From Bisgaard Taxon 45 (lineage in GTDB: Bacteria > Pseudomonadota > Gammaproteobacteria > Enterobacterales > Pasteurellaceae): a stretch of 64,000 bases of DNA. The notes beneath the pieces were generated by a model. The model saw only the letters and a list, made by a program, of their open reading frames with translations. It made no database searches and was not told where the DNA came from. Below are positions 18,845 to 28,596 of the stretch, piece by piece. The position numbers were made by a program, and so were the translations under genes. The stretch is from the NCBI GenBank assembly GCA_030783905.1, contig JAQAHH010000001.1, positions 1 to 64,000 on the forward strand, in the 5' to 3' direction. The first letter of the stretch is position 1, and each line of letters starts with the position of its first letter.

Positions 18845-19970
18845 ATCCAAATCCATGTTCTGGCGTCTCATTTTTCGCGCCCTTCGGTTACGTTTACAGC
18901 GCGTGTTTATTATTTTTGCAGCACTCACCGTTGGCGCCAGTATTGTTACCGCAATGGCTGCTGTCTATTTCGACATCAATACCAAAATGAGCCAAGAGCT
19001 ACGTACTTTTGGTGCCAACTTTTATATTGGCTCGAATAGCAGTGGTCTGATACAAGAACAGCAACTGCAACAAATTTTAGCACAGGCCCCCCCAGGTCTG
19101 GTCACTGCGGCAAGTCCTTATTTATATGGCGTCACACGTAGTGATTTAGAAAAAATTGTGATAATGGGCGTGTGGTTTGACGCCATGAAAACCCTTTCAC
19201 CTTATTGGCAAGTGACCGGAACGCAAATTGGGGTGAATTTTGATGACCGCAATGCAATGATTGGTAAAACCTTAGCTGAACGCTTACAACTCAAAGTGGG
19301 TGATAGTATTACCTTAAGTAAAAATGCGGTGGAGAAACACCGTTTTCGCATCAAAGCGATCATCGAAGCGGGGGATGCCACAGATAATATGCTGATCGTG
19401 AGCTTAGCATTTGCCCAATATTGGTTAGAAAAAGAAGAGCAAGCCACCAATGCCCTACTCAATGTTAAAAATGACCAAGGTCAAGTTGATCAATTTGCGA
19501 CGGCATTACAACACAATTATCCCGAATTAGAAATTCGCCCCATTCGCAAAGTCTCCGCCTCAGAAGGCCAAATCTTAGATAAAATAAAAGGCTTGATGGG
19601 GTTAATTTCCGTCGTCATTCTGATCCTAGCGACGCTGTGTGTGAACACGACCTTGATCGCCATTGTAGGAGAAAGAGCGAAAGAATTTGCGCTACAAAAA
19701 GCACTGGGGGCTAAAAAACAAGACATTATCCAACAAATCGGTACGGAAGCCTTCATTATTGCTATCTGTGCCATTTGTAGCGGTTTAGTACTAGGCTACT
19801 TATTAGCACAAGTCCTTGGCTTAACGGTATTTAAAGCCTATATAGATATGCGCTTACCCGTGATTCCCATCACGATCTTTTTATCCTTACTGGTGGCATG
19901 TATTGCCGTGATCGTCCCAACACGTCGAGCATTAGCGATTCAAACCGCCAATGTGTTAAAAGGGGAATAA
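18831..19970 (+). CDS. FtsX-like ABC permease of the iron operon (second of two)
   Basis: A 379-residue paralogue of the preceding permease with the same layout: an N-terminal helix at about residues 24-46, a periplasmic domain, and three helices near the C-terminus. The coupling motif GERAKEFALQKALGAKKQDI and the repeat SASEGQILDKIK (compare ASEGVVIEKIQ in its neighbour) show common descent. The ATG at 18831 is chosen because GGAGGT lies 7 nt upstream; a start further upstream would overlap the previous gene by over 60 bp. The true overlap is 14 bp. Confidence 0.9.
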   Translation: MAANKSKSMFWRLIFRALRLRLQRVFIIFAALTVGASIVTAMAAVYFDINTKMSQELRTFGANFYIGSNSSGLIQEQQLQQILAQAPPGLVTAASPYLYGVTRSDLEKIVIMGVWFDAMKTLSPYWQVTGTQIGVNFDDRNAMIGKTLAERLQLKVGDSITLSKNAVEKHRFRIKAIIEAGDATDNMLIVSLAFAQYWLEKEEQATNALLNVKNDQGQVDQFATALQHNYPELEIRPIRKVSASEGQILDKIKGLMGLISVVILILATLCVNTTLIAIVGERAKEFALQKALGAKKQDIIQQIGTEAFIIAICAICSGLVLGYLLAQVLGLTVFKAYIDMRLPVIPITIFLSLLVACIAVIVPTRRALAIQTANVLKGE

Positions 19971-20019
19971 GGGCAATCGCGTTGCAAGTCTTGCAGATTG
20001 AACAAAAAGGAAACGAAAA

Positions 20020-20691
20020 ATGCCAAACTATGTGATTGAAACACAACATTTATACAAACGATTTGGTCAAGTCACCGCCCTTGAAGATATCAATATCCAA
20101 ATTAGCGAAGGAGAATTTGTGGCAATCATGGGGGCTTCAGGCTCTGGTAAAACCACCTTAATGAATATTCTCACCTGCTTAGATACGGCCAGTGAAGGAA
20201 AAGTGATCCTAGACGGTGTGGATGCAGCACAATTGGATGAAATTGGCAGACAGCGATTTCGTGCGGAAAAGATCGGCTTAGTCTTTCAGCAATTTCATTT
20301 AATCCCTTACTTAACCGCACTCGAAAATGTGATGCTCGCACAACATTATCACAGTGTAATTGATGAAGATGCGGCGAAAGCGGTACTCGAACAAGTGGGA
20401 CTGGCGCATCGCGTTGATCACCTCCCTAGCCAATTGTCTGGAGGTGAACAGCAACGCGTATGTATTGCACGTGCCTTAGTCAATCAACCGCCTGTCATTT
20501 TTGCCGATGAACCGACCGGGAACCTCGATGAAAAAAACGAACAACTGGTTCTCGACTTATTGGTCGCCCTCAACCGACAAGGACGCACCGTGGTAATGGT
20601 CACCCATAATCCTGAGTTAAGTAAACTGGCTGATCGCACCATTTTCTTGCAACACGGTAAATTCCTACGAGAAGCGACCCATGAAAATTAG
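20020..20691 (+). CDS. ABC transporter ATPase of the FTR1-P19 iron system (LolD/MacB type)
   Basis: A 223-residue ATPase with Walker A GASGSGKTT, Q-loop VFQQFHLIPYLTALENV, signature LSGGEQQRVCIARAL, Walker B VIFADEPTGNLD and the switch His in VTHNPE. It resembles the LolD/MacB subfamily that partners FtsX-type permeases. The last 11 bp overlap the start of the thioredoxin-like gene, implying translational coupling. The substrate or mechanical role of this ABC unit in P19 systems is not established by the sequence. Confidence 0.92.
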   Translation: MPNYVIETQHLYKRFGQVTALEDINIQISEGEFVAIMGASGSGKTTLMNILTCLDTASEGKVILDGVDAAQLDEIGRQRFRAEKIGLVFQQFHLIPYLTALENVMLAQHYHSVIDEDAAKAVLEQVGLAHRVDHLPSQLSGGEQQRVCIARALVNQPPVIFADEPTGNLDEKNEQLVLDLLVALNRQGRTVVMVTHNPELSKLADRTIFLQHGKFLREATHEN

Positions 20692-21187
20692 TCCATTTCT
20701 CACCGCACTTTTGAAGTGTGTGCTACTTTGCATCATGTTCTTTGCTTGTATAAGCTGCAAAGACGACGTCGCGGTGATTGGCAAACCAGCGCCCGAAATT
20801 GCGGTGTTTGATTTAGCGGGGAAACAACGTGCTTTAAGTGAAGGGAAAGGGAAAACAATTTTGCTGAATTTCTGGTCAGAAAGCTGTGGCGTATGTATCG
20901 CCGAACTCAAAAGCTTTGAACAACTTCTCCACGCTTATCCACAAAATAACTTACACATTATTGCTGTTAACATTGATGGAGAAAAAGGCGATACGCAAGC
21001 GGTTGTAAAAAAAAGCGAGATTTCGCTGTTAGTGGTCAAGGATCAATTAAACATTACCGCTGAACGCTATCAATTAATTGGTACCCCCACCTCTTTCGTT
21101 ATTGACCGCGAAGGCAAAATCCTTTATAAATTCGAGGGCTTAATTCCTGCTCAGGAACTACACTCATTTTTTAAGGTTAACGAATGA
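20681..21187 (+). CDS. TlpA-like thiol-disulfide lipoprotein
   Basis: A 168-residue periplasmic redoxin. An N-terminal hydrophobic segment ends in a lipobox-like ACISC, predicting a lipid anchor. The thioredoxin fold motif is SESCGVC (C-G-V-C) with the cis-Pro in GTPTSFVIDREGKI. It probably keeps the Cys pairs of the DUF2318 or cytochrome partners reduced. The equivalent place in the Campylobacter operon holds two redoxins; only one is here. It overlaps the next gene by 4 bp. Confidence 0.87.
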   Translation: MKISPFLTALLKCVLLCIMFFACISCKDDVAVIGKPAPEIAVFDLAGKQRALSEGKGKTILLNFWSESCGVCIAELKSFEQLLHAYPQNNLHIIAVNIDGEKGDTQAVVKKSEISLLVVKDQLNITAERYQLIGTPTSFVIDREGKILYKFEGLIPAQELHSFFKVNE

Positions 21188-21486
21188 AAAAATATCACTC
21201 AACTTTATGGATTCTGCTTGCACTGAGTCCACTTGCACAAGCCAATGTCAGTGTTGAACGGGGTCAACAACTCTTTAAACCTTGTTCATTTTGCCATGGT
21301 AATCAGGCTGAAAAATCAGCCCTAAATCAGTCTCGTCCGTTAAAAGATTTACCGGCAGATGAAATTATCAATGGACTCAAAGCACGTAAAGAAGGACAAA
21401 TTATCGGCGCAGGGAATGCCGCAAAATCTCGCTTATCTGAAGAAGATATGCAAAGCATAGCGAAATTTATCGAAACACTCAAATAA
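21184..21486 (+). CDS. Periplasmic cytochrome c, single heme
   Basis: A 100-residue protein with a signal peptide cut after SPLAQA and one heme-binding CSFCHG motif. A distal Met candidate lies in EEDMQSIAKFIETL, typical of class I cytochromes. As the last gene of the iron operon it is a plausible electron donor or acceptor for periplasmic iron redox chemistry; this is inferred from position. Confidence 0.87.
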   Translation: MKKYHSTLWILLALSPLAQANVSVERGQQLFKPCSFCHGNQAEKSALNQSRPLKDLPADEIINGLKARKEGQIIGAGNAAKSRLSEEDMQSIAKFIETLK

Positions 21487-21499
21487 ACCACACACTGAG

Positions 21500-21524
21500 A
21501 AATGGCATCAATGATGCCATTTTC
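21500..21524 (+). terminator. Terminator of the iron operon
   Basis: AATGGCAT and ATGCCATT form a stem with a short CAATG-type loop followed by TTTT, 14 bp after the cytochrome stop codon. Confidence 0.65.
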
Positions 21525-21545
21525 ACTACACCCTATTGGATTTTC

Positions 21546-21938
21546 ATGACACGTATCAATCTCATCGACCCTTGCGAACTTTGTGATCAACATTTATTAG
21601 CTGAACACAGAGAACTCACACGTATTCCTAATGCGGTGGCAAAAGGGAAATTTAGTCTTATTGGTCAACCTGAGGATTATAAATTAGGCACTGGTCACGT
21701 GCGTTTTTTCTTTAATAAGCTCAGTTTTCTGAAAAAACGTTATGATTTATTGCATCAAGAATGCAAAGCGCGCGGCTTTAATGTGCAATACATTTGGCCT
21801 GATAATTTACCTGAAGACAAGACACTCTGGTTAGACTACACACCGACCGAACATGCCTTAGCGGCGAATAGGGCACGCATTTTAGAAAGAATGCCCACCA
21901 ACGCACGCTTTACTTCAACCAAACTACAGCTTAAATAA
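21546..21938 (+). CDS. Pyrimidine dimer DNA glycosylase, T4 endonuclease V (DenV) homologue
   Basis: A 130-residue protein close to phage T4 endonuclease V (138 residues). It shares the N-terminal MTRINL with the catalytic Thr2, [11 protein letters not shown] with the catalytic Glu at exactly position 23, Arg3 and Arg22, and [18 protein letters not shown] corresponding to the T4 GAGHV-FFY-KL-FL-KR segment. The enzyme cuts at UV-induced cyclobutane dimers. It sits alone after the iron operon and overlaps convergent ycgL by 15 bp. Confidence 0.88.
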   Translation: MTRINLIDPCELCDQHLLAEHRELTRIPNAVAKGKFSLIGQPEDYKLGTGHVRFFFNKLSFLKKRYDLLHQECKARGFNVQYIWPDNLPEDKTLWLDYTPTEHALAANRARILERMPTNARFTSTKLQLK

Positions 21939-22175
21939 CCAATCATCCTCTTTGGGCATCTGTAAATAAAAACCTTGTGTTTCAATCTTTTTACGCACCG
22001 TGTCTTTATCGGCATTAACTAATGCTTTTTGTCCGGCAAGATTAAACATCATCACAAAAATAGGGGGGCCAAATGCCTCTCTTAATACATCTGGAATCGC
22101 CTCAAATTGATCGCGCTTTGCCACATAAAGATACGTCCCGATTTTTCTGTTACTTTTATAAATCGCACATAACAT
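21924..22175 (-). CDS. ycgL: YcgL-domain protein
   Basis: An 83-residue protein of the YcgL family, of unknown biochemical role. [18 protein letters not shown] and the C-terminal [14 protein letters not shown] are characteristic. The ATG at 22175 has GGAAG upstream and gives the family length; a longer upstream extension would overlap the minC promoter. It is divergent from minC and overlaps the DenV-like gene at its 3' end. Confidence 0.88.
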   Translation of the reverse strand: MLCAIYKSNRKIGTYLYVAKRDQFEAIPDVLREAFGPPIFVMMFNLAGQKALVNADKDTVRKKIETQGFYLQMPKEDDWLFKL

Positions 22176-22268
22176 TGATTTTACTTCCAATTCCAATAAA
22201 AAAGATTTGCCGATCCTAGCACAATTCTTTATGATTGGAACACGTAATTTGTTTATTTGGATAGGGTT

Positions 22269-22949
22269 ATGGCACAGGATATTGTAGAATTTCGTACAGG
22301 GCAATTTTCATCTATTTTTATGACGATTCATAGCCCGAGCCTGACCGTCATTAAACGTGCATTAAACAAGAAACTCAAATCCTCTCCCGCTATTTTTCAG
22401 CATACTTCAGTCATTCTTCAATTCACGCCAACGCTCGAGAAAGTCAATTTAGTCGCACTAAAAACCCTGTTTGAAACATTTAATGTTCATATTATTGGTG
22501 TGTCGGATTGGGCAAATCATCTACAAAAAGAATTAATCATGACATCTGGCTTGGCATTATTAGGTAAGAGCGGTGAATTGACCGACATTCTACCAGAGCC
22601 TCGTTGTTTACCCGTTAAAATTATTCATCAACATGTTGCAAGTAAACAAGTCATTTATGCCAAAAATAGTGATCTCATTATTCACGGCAATGTTGAACCT
22701 GGCGCAGAAGTGGCGGCTGACGGAAATGTGCATATTTATGGTAAATTATTAGGACGGGCAATGGCCGGGGTTAACAACAATGTGGGTTCCATTTATACCC
22801 AGTATCTGGATGCGGAGTTTATTGCAGTAAGCAGTCGCTTTTTATATAAAGACAATATTCCTGACGACTATCGCCAACAAGCCGTACGGGTTTTTGCCGA
22901 TAAAGATAAACTGCGTTTTGATTTTTTATTAAAAGATGAACGCTCATAA
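22269..22949 (+). CDS. minC: Septum site-determining protein MinC
   Basis: A 226-residue inhibitor of FtsZ ring assembly. The N-terminal domain (about 1-100) is variable; the C-terminal beta-helix domain has the diagnostic [19 protein letters not shown] and GRAMAGV motifs that bind MinD and septal partners. The ATG at 22269 matches family N-termini ([13 protein letters not shown]). In E. coli minC is followed by minD and minE; here it is followed by a terminator and an unrelated convergent gene, so those partners are not adjacent. Confidence 0.92.
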   Translation: MAQDIVEFRTGQFSSIFMTIHSPSLTVIKRALNKKLKSSPAIFQHTSVILQFTPTLEKVNLVALKTLFETFNVHIIGVSDWANHLQKELIMTSGLALLGKSGELTDILPEPRCLPVKIIHQHVASKQVIYAKNSDLIIHGNVEPGAEVAADGNVHIYGKLLGRAMAGVNNNVGSIYTQYLDAEFIAVSSRFLYKDNIPDDYRQQAVRVFADKDKLRFDFLLKDERS

Positions 22950-22980
22950 AAAAATAGCGGAGACATTCTCCGCTATTTTT
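22948..22980. terminator. Bidirectional terminator between minC and the repeat lipoprotein
   Basis: ATAGCGGAGA / TCTCCGCTAT with a 3-nt CAT loop and A/T runs on both sides, directly after the minC stop codon. Confidence 0.9.
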
Positions 22981-22989
22981 ATGAAGTGA

Positions 22990-23547
22990 TTATTGTGCTT
23001 TCGGGGCAACTGATTCTTTAACTTCTTCAGCTTTTTCTTTCACTGCATCGGCAGCTTTGTTAACGTCTTCTTTTGCTGCTTCTTTCATTTCAGCAGCTTT
23101 TTCTGTTGCGGTTTGCTTAGCTTCTGCGCTAGCAACTTTCGCCTCTTCTACTTTGGCTGCTGTAGCGTCTTTCATTTCGGCACTTTTCTCTGCAACCGCA
23201 GCTTTGGCTTCGTCAACTTTCGTTGCCGCAGCCTCTTTTACTTCAGCGGCTTTTTCTGCGACATCCTTTTTCACTTCAGCCATTGTCGCCTTCATTTCTT
23301 CCATTTTAGCGGAAGTGGCGTCTTTCATTTCTTCCACTTTCGCCGCAGTGGCAGCTTTGACTTCTTCCACTTTGGCTGCGGTACTTTCTTTCACTTCATT
23401 TGCTGCATTCACGACAGCTTCTTTGCTTTCAACAACACTCGCTTTCGCTTTTTCCACTTCTTGGCCAGCTTTGCTCTCTTTATCAAAACAACCCGTGACG
23501 CTTAAAGTCGCCCCTAATACTAATGCGGCTAATACTGATTTTTTCAT
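22990..23547 (-). CDS. Ala/Glu/Lys-rich 11-residue-repeat lipoprotein
   Basis: A 185-residue predicted lipoprotein: signal sequence with lipobox SVTGC, lipidated Cys at residue 20. The rest is a low-complexity Ala/Glu/Lys helix built from 11-residue units such as ATAAKVEEVKA, ATAAKVEEMKD and ATSAKMEEMKA, like LEA-type or right-handed coiled coils. No Trp or Tyr is present and the only Cys is the lipidated one. Of two adjacent ATGs the second (23547) is better spaced from AGGAG. Function is unknown; a periplasmic spacer or envelope-binding role is a guess. The opposite strand is also open, a by-product of the repeat codon use. Confidence 0.8.
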   Translation of the reverse strand: MKKSVLAALVLGATLSVTGCFDKESKAGQEVEKAKASVVESKEAVVNAANEVKESTAAKVEEVKAATAAKVEEMKDATSAKMEEMKATMAEVKKDVAEKAAEVKEAAATKVDEAKAAVAEKSAEMKDATAAKVEEAKVASAEAKQTATEKAAEMKEAAKEDVNKAADAVKEKAEEVKESVAPKAQ

Positions 23548-23550
23548 CAT

Positions 23551-23827
23551 GTCTCCTAACTTTTACGAGGTTTTTAAACTTAACACGTACAAAGCGTGAT
23601 ACTTTGCTTGACATAGTGTGTATTAAATTCCATGAAAAAGAAATGATTATTTACATTATTTTACTAAACCACATATTCTGTTAAGCTGCGTAAAATGCAG
23701 TCCGCCCCATGTAACTTATTGAAGTTTAAATAAAAATAAAGTTATATCAGCGCACTTTTGTGAATTAATGTAAATGATTGAACTTTTCATTTTGCTGAAA
23801 TTTACTACAAAAGACATCCCTATTTGT
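23551..23827. other. Gene-free spacer between the repeat lipoprotein and sixA
   Basis: An AT-rich stretch of about 275 bp holding the promoter region of the lipoprotein gene. No convincing ORF, tRNA or hairpin terminator is seen. Confidence 0.5.
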
Positions 23828-24286
23828 TTATTCTGGGTATTTTACTTGCACAATATTACCGATTTCGCCATCCCACTGAACATGCGTAATCGTTGAAGGA
23901 TAAAAACTGACGGAACTGTGACCACAAAGGGAAAAGACAATTTCCCCTACCAACGGAAGATGCGAAACAATCAAGACTGAACGAACACCTTGAATGGCTA
24001 ACAGAGCTAAGTAACTGAGCACCGTATGCGAATTACCATATGGCGTGATATGATCCCAAGTCTCCATCTTCTCGGCTAATTGTTCTGCATACACATCATT
24101 AATTTGTTCAAAGGTTTGTTGTGCTCTGACATAAGGACTCACTAGGACTTTATCGACCATCATCGTCGATTTTAACCACTCACCTTGCGAAATTGCTTGT
24201 TGAATACCTCGCAGATTTAAATGGCGTTCTTTATCTGATTTCGCCATCATTTCAGCTTCGCCATGACGCATAACAAAAATATCCAT
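23828..24286 (-). CDS. sixA: Phosphohistidine phosphatase SixA
   Basis: A 152-residue histidine-phosphatase-superfamily enzyme with the catalytic RHGEAE motif at residues 7-12, VSPYVRAQQT (second Arg) and a C-terminal SHLPLVG His motif. In E. coli SixA acts on phosphohistidine of the nitrogen phosphotransferase protein NPr. It follows glmM in the same direction but is separated by a terminator. Confidence 0.92.
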   Translation of the reverse strand: MDIFVMRHGEAEMMAKSDKERHLNLRGIQQAISQGEWLKSTMMVDKVLVSPYVRAQQTFEQINDVYAEQLAEKMETWDHITPYGNSHTVLSYLALLAIQGVRSVLIVSHLPLVGEIVFSLCGHSSVSFYPSTITHVQWDGEIGNIVQVKYPE

Positions 24287-24308
24287 AACTGACTCTCAAT
24301 ATAGTAAA

Positions 24309-24340
24309 AAATAAACTGAGTCATCCCGACTCAGTTTATT
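24309..24340 (-). terminator. Terminator of the rlmE-ftsH-folP-glmM block
   Basis: AATAAACTGAGT / ACTCAGTTTATT around a 7-nt loop, 11 bp downstream of the glmM stop codon. Confidence 0.85.
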
Positions 24341-24350
24341 AAAACTCACA

Positions 24351-25685
24351 CTAATTGGCACGCACAACATCGGCAATTTGTTCTGCGCACTGTTGAGCCA
24401 ACACACCATCTTCGCATTCTACCATGACGCGAATTAACGGCTCTGTACCCGATTTACGTAATAAAATACGCCCTTTACCCGCTAAACGCTTTTCAACCTC
24501 AGCGGCAACTGCTTTTACCGCAGCACTGTCTAATGGATTCGCGCCACCAGCAAAGCGCACATTAATCAACACTTGTGGGAAAAGCGGCACTGCACTCGCT
24601 AACTCGTTTAAAGACAACTTATGTTGTACCATCGCGCTTAATACCGCTAATGAAGCAATGATACCATCTCCTGTGGTGTTTTTATCTAGAATAATAATAT
24701 GACCGGAGTTCTCACCGCCCAATAACCAGCCTTTTTCTTGCATCTTCTCCAATACATAGCGATCCCCTACATTCGCACGCACAAAAGGCACGCCTAACTG
24801 TTTCAAGGCCAGTTCAAGACTCATATTACTCATAAGTGTGCCGACGACCCCACCTTTCAGATTCCCCGCACGTAAAGCTTCACGCGCAATAATAAATAAA
24901 GCTTGGTCACCATCGACTTTATGACCTAAATGGTCAACCATGATTAAACGATCACCGTCACCATCGTAAGCCAGTCCTACATCCGCCTTCACTTCAAGGA
25001 CTTTCTCTTGCAATGCGCGAATATCGGTTGCACCGCATTTTTCATTAATATTCAGTCCATTTGGCTTGGTACCAATTTCCACCACCTCTGCACCTAGTTC
25101 ACGCATAACACTTGGTGCAATGTGGTAAGTGGCACCATGTGCACAATCCACTACAATTTTATAATTTTCTAAACTCAGATGAGCAGGAAAGGTGCCCTTA
25201 CAGAACTCAATATAACGGCCTACCGCATCATTAATACGACTGGCTCGCCCCAGTTCGGCAGACTCCACACAATCCATCGGCTCCTCTAGCATTGCCTCAA
25301 TCGCTTCTTCTACATCATCGGGCAATTTGGTTCCCTGTGCTGAAAAGAATTTGATTCCGTTATCATCATATGGGTTATGCGAGGCAGAAATCACTATGCC
25401 CGCCTCGGCACGAAATGTACGCGCTAAATAAGCAATAGCAGGGGTCGGCATCGGTCCAGTAAAAGCAGCTGAGAGTCCAGCTGCCGCTAAGCCTGCTTCA
25501 AGTGCCGATTCCAGCATATAACCGGAAATACGGGTATCTTTACCAATTAATACCGTTCTTGACCCTTGGGTTGCTAAGACTTTGCCTGCTGCCCAACCTA
25601 ATTTCAATGCAAAATCAGGGGTAATTGGGAATGTGCCCACTTTGCCACGTACACCATCTGTACCAAAATATTTACGTTCAGCCAT
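24351..25685 (-). CDS. glmM: Phosphoglucosamine mutase
   Basis: A 444-residue enzyme converting glucosamine-6-phosphate to glucosamine-1-phosphate for UDP-GlcNAc synthesis. The phosphoserine is Ser102 in [13 protein letters not shown], the Mg2+ loop is [10 protein letters not shown], and the substrate loop GGENSGHI and C-terminal [12 protein letters not shown] are intact. Length equals the E. coli protein. It lies in the conserved rlmE-ftsH-folP-glmM order, 21 bp after folP. Confidence 0.97.
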   Translation of the reverse strand: MAERKYFGTDGVRGKVGTFPITPDFALKLGWAAGKVLATQGSRTVLIGKDTRISGYMLESALEAGLAAAGLSAAFTGPMPTPAIAYLARTFRAEAGIVISASHNPYDDNGIKFFSAQGTKLPDDVEEAIEAMLEEPMDCVESAELGRASRINDAVGRYIEFCKGTFPAHLSLENYKIVVDCAHGATYHIAPSVMRELGAEVVEIGTKPNGLNINEKCGATDIRALQEKVLEVKADVGLAYDGDGDRLIMVDHLGHKVDGDQALFIIAREALRAGNLKGGVVGTLMSNMSLELALKQLGVPFVRANVGDRYVLEKMQEKGWLLGGENSGHIIILDKNTTGDGIIASLAVLSAMVQHKLSLNELASAVPLFPQVLINVRFAGGANPLDSAAVKAVAAEVEKRLAGKGRILLRKSGTEPLIRVMVECEDGVLAQQCAEQIADVVRAN

Positions 25686-25706
25686 CTTTTCTTAATCCTT
25701 CATTTC

Positions 25707-26534
25707 CTAAGCATTTTTTGTTGCTTGCCAAATCTTGAGAGCGTCCGCCGTTTGCTCAACGTCATGTACGCGAACAATTTTAGCACCATGCATGATCGCA
25801 ATTAATGCTCCTGCGACACTCCCGACAACACGGTGTTCTACCGTTTTTTCTAATACATGACCAATCATCGATTTACGTGAAAGTCCTGCTAATACTGGGA
25901 AACCTGCTGCACAAAAGTGCGCTAAGTTCTGCAATAATTGATAATTATGTCTCACGGTTTTACCAAAACCAAAGCCCATATCCCAAATAATATTTTCTTT
26001 CCGAATACCCGCGCTTATACATTCTGCCGAGCGTTGTTGTAAAAATGCAAACACGTCAGCCACGACATCCGCATAATCAGGATTTTGTTGCATAGTACGC
26101 GGTTCTCCTTGCATATGCATAATACACACGGGTAAATCAAGCTTAGCTGCTGTATGTAAGGCATTTGGCTCACGCAATGCTCGGATATCATTGATCAAAT
26201 CCATCCCAACACTTGCGGCTGCTTTCATCACCTCAGCTTTTGAGGTATCCACAGAAATCCAACAATCAAAGTTCTGGCGTACGGCTTCCACCACAGGAAT
26301 CACGCGTGCTAATTCTTGTTCCAGCGTCACCTCTTCAGCCATAGGACGCGTTGACTCACCACCAATATCGATGATCGTTGCCCCAGCATGTATCATGTTT
26401 TCCACATGAAAAAGGGCTTTATCTAAGTCAAAAAATTGACCACTGTCTGAAAAGGAATCTGGGGTGAAATTTAAAATCCCCATAATTTGGGGCGTAGATA
26501 AGTCTAATACTTTATTATTTGCGTATAATTTCAT
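25707..26534 (-). CDS. folP: Dihydropteroate synthase
   Basis: A 275-residue folate enzyme that joins p-aminobenzoate to dihydropterin pyrophosphate and is the sulfonamide target. Visible signatures are MGILNFTPDSFSDSG (sulfonamide-region loop 1), IDIGGESTRP (loop 2), ISVDTSKAEV, NDIRAL, DMGFGFGKT and LAGLSRKSMIG. It is downstream of ftsH in the same direction, with a terminator hairpin in the intervening 130 bp. Confidence 0.96.
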   Translation of the reverse strand: MKLYANNKVLDLSTPQIMGILNFTPDSFSDSGQFFDLDKALFHVENMIHAGATIIDIGGESTRPMAEEVTLEQELARVIPVVEAVRQNFDCWISVDTSKAEVMKAAASVGMDLINDIRALREPNALHTAAKLDLPVCIMHMQGEPRTMQQNPDYADVVADVFAFLQQRSAECISAGIRKENIIWDMGFGFGKTVRHNYQLLQNLAHFCAAGFPVLAGLSRKSMIGHVLEKTVEHRVVGSVAGALIAIMHGAKIVRVHDVEQTADALKIWQATKNA

Positions 26535-26628
26535 TAATCATTACCACGATGAAAGGTGTGATTAATTATAACGAAAGATTGAGATAGAAAAAATAACTTA
26601 TTACCAAAACCAGAACAGCACGAAAAGA

Positions 26629-26659
26629 AAACCCCTTTAATCAGAGATTAAAGGGGTTT
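26629..26659 (-). terminator. Terminator between ftsH and folP
   Basis: AAACCCCTTTAATC / GATTAAAGGGGTTT around a 3-nt AGA loop, lying 9 bp past the ftsH stop. The arms are perfect; a following T-run is short, so partial read-through into folP is possible. Confidence 0.8.
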
Positions 26660-26667
26660 GATCGTAC

Positions 26668-28596
26668 CTATTTATCAGCAGGTGGCTGCTGGTCGGTATC
26701 TTGTTCCGTTTCCACCGCACTTTCTTGTGCTGAGCTCGCGTTTCTCCTCGCTTTATTTTGTGTCACGGGTTCGCTCTCTTCCCAACCAGATGGTGGCGTC
26801 ACAGGTTGACGCTTCATCAACTGCTCAATCTGCTCTTCTTCAATGGTCTCATATTTCACTAACGCATCTTTCATCGCATGTAAAATATCCATGTTATCAA
26901 TCAGAATCTGTCTTGCACGTTCATAGTTACGTGTGACAATCGCACGCACTTCCTCATCGATAAGATGTGCGGTTTCATCTGACATATGTTTTGCTTTTGC
27001 CATTGAACGACCTAAGAACACTTCACCGTCATCTTCAGAATACAGAATTGGCCCTAGTTTGTCAGAGAATCCCCATTGGGTCACCATATTACGCGCAATA
27101 TTGGTTGCGACTTTAATATCGTTTGAGGCACCTGTTGAGATATTTTCTTCACCATAAATCAAATCTTCCGCCAAACGGCCTGCATATAATGTAGACAACT
27201 TACTTTCTAGTTGTTTTTGGCTAATACTGACTTGATCGCCTTCTGGTAAAAAGAAGGTTACCCCTAATGCGCGTCCACGTGGAATAATTGTCACTTTATG
27301 TACAGGATCGTGTTCTGGCACAATGTATCCTACAATAGCATGGCCTGCTTCATGATAAGCGGTCGATTCTTTTTGTTTTTCCGTCATGATCATGGTGCGA
27401 CGTTCAGGCCCCATATTAATTTTGTCTTTGGCTTTTTCAAATTCAAGCATGGTGACTAAACGCTTATTCGTCCGTGCAGCAAACAGTGCGGCCTCATTGA
27501 CTAAGTTTGCTAAATCAGCCCCCGAATACCCCGGTGTACCACGTGCAAGTGTCATGGCATCCACATCTGGCGCAATCGGTACACGACGCATATGCACTTT
27601 TAAGATTTGTTCACGACCACGCACATCAGGTAAGCCCACGACCACTTGACGGTCAAAACGACCAGGTCGCGTTAAGGCTGGGTCAAGCACATCTGGGCGG
27701 TTTGTCGCCGCAATCACGATCACCCCTTCATTTCCTTCAAAGCCGTCCATTTCGACTAACATTTGGTTTAAGGTTTGTTCACGTTCATCGTGTCCCCCGC
27801 CTAAACCAGCACCACGCTGACGACCAACGGCATCAATTTCATCGATAAAAATTAAACAAGGTGCATTTTTCTTCGCTTGTTCAAACATATCACGAACACG
27901 CGAAGCACCAACCCCCACGAACATTTCAACGAAGTCTGAACCTGAAATGGTAAAGAAAGGCACTTTCGCCTCACCAGCAATCGCTTTAGCTAATAAGGTT
28001 TTACCAGTACCTGGTGGGCCGACCATTAAAATCCCTTTAGGAATTTTACCGCCGAGTTTTTGGAATTTACCTGGATCACGTAAGAAATCCACAATTTCGC
28101 CCACTTCTTCTTTAGCTTCATCACAACCCGCCACATCAGCAAAAGTGGTCTTAATCTGTTCTTGTGTCATCATTCTGGCACGGCTTTTACCAAAACTCAT
28201 GGCTTTACCGCCACCACCTTGCATCTGACGCATAAAGAAAAACCACACCCCGATAAGTAACAGCATCGGGAACCAAGAAATTAAGATTTGCGAGAATAAA
28301 CCCCGTTTTTCTGGTAATGTCCCTTCAACTTTGACTTTCTTATTAAGAAGATCATTGAGTAACTTATCATCATTTAATGGCATCACTGTCGTATATTTAC
28401 TGCCATCGGTTTTCGTGACAAAAATTTCATTATAATCAAAACGGGCATGACGAACTTGATCGTTACCCAAATCAGTAATGAAGGTAGTATAGTCAGTGGT
28501 ATTTCCTGACGAGCTTGAATTAAAGCCTTGGTATGCGGTCATCATTACGACAGCGACCACAATCCAAAGGACTAAATTTTTTACCATATCGTTCAA
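26668..28596 (-). CDS. ftsH: ATP-dependent membrane zinc metalloprotease FtsH
   Basis: A protein of about 640 residues anchored by two membrane helices (about residues 7-24 and 100-120). The AAA+ domain has Walker A GPPGTGKT, Walker [12 protein letters not shown] and TRPGRFDRQ arginine fingers; the protease domain has HEAGH. FtsH degrades LpxC, sigma-32 and unassembled membrane proteins. A TTG at 28596 lies 6 nt after AAGAGGT, while the ATG at 28587 has poor spacing, so the TTG start is more likely. It is downstream of rlmE, as in E. coli. Confidence 0.96.
   Translation of the reverse strand: MNDMVKNLVLWIVVAVVMMTAYQGFNSSSSGNTTDYTTFITDLGNDQVRHARFDYNEIFVTKTDGSKYTTVMPLNDDKLLNDLLNKKVKVEGTLPEKRGLFSQILISWFPMLLLIGVWFFFMRQMQGGGGKAMSFGKSRARMMTQEQIKTTFADVAGCDEAKEEVGEIVDFLRDPGKFQKLGGKIPKGILMVGPPGTGKTLLAKAIAGEAKVPFFTISGSDFVEMFVGVGASRVRDMFEQAKKNAPCLIFIDEIDAVGRQRGAGLGGGHDEREQTLNQMLVEMDGFEGNEGVIVIAATNRPDVLDPALTRPGRFDRQVVVGLPDVRGREQILKVHMRRVPIAPDVDAMTLARGTPGYSGADLANLVNEAALFAARTNKRLVTMLEFEKAKDKINMGPERRTMIMTEKQKESTAYHEAGHAIVGYIVPEHDPVHKVTIIPRGRALGVTFFLPEGDQVSISQKQLESKLSTLYAGRLAEDLIYGEENISTGASNDIKVATNIARNMVTQWGFSDKLGPILYSEDDGEVFLGRSMAKAKHMSDETAHLIDEEVRAIVTRNYERARQILIDNMDILHAMKDALVKYETIEEEQIEQLMKRQPVTPPSGWEESEPVTQNKARRNASSAQESAVETEQDTDQQPPADK

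Noticed and set aside
23057..23599. Long open frames on the + strand opposite the repeat lipoprotein
   Set aside because: They mirror the biased GAA/AAA/GCx codons of the repeat and translate to low-complexity Ser/Ala/Phe sequence; no ribosome site.
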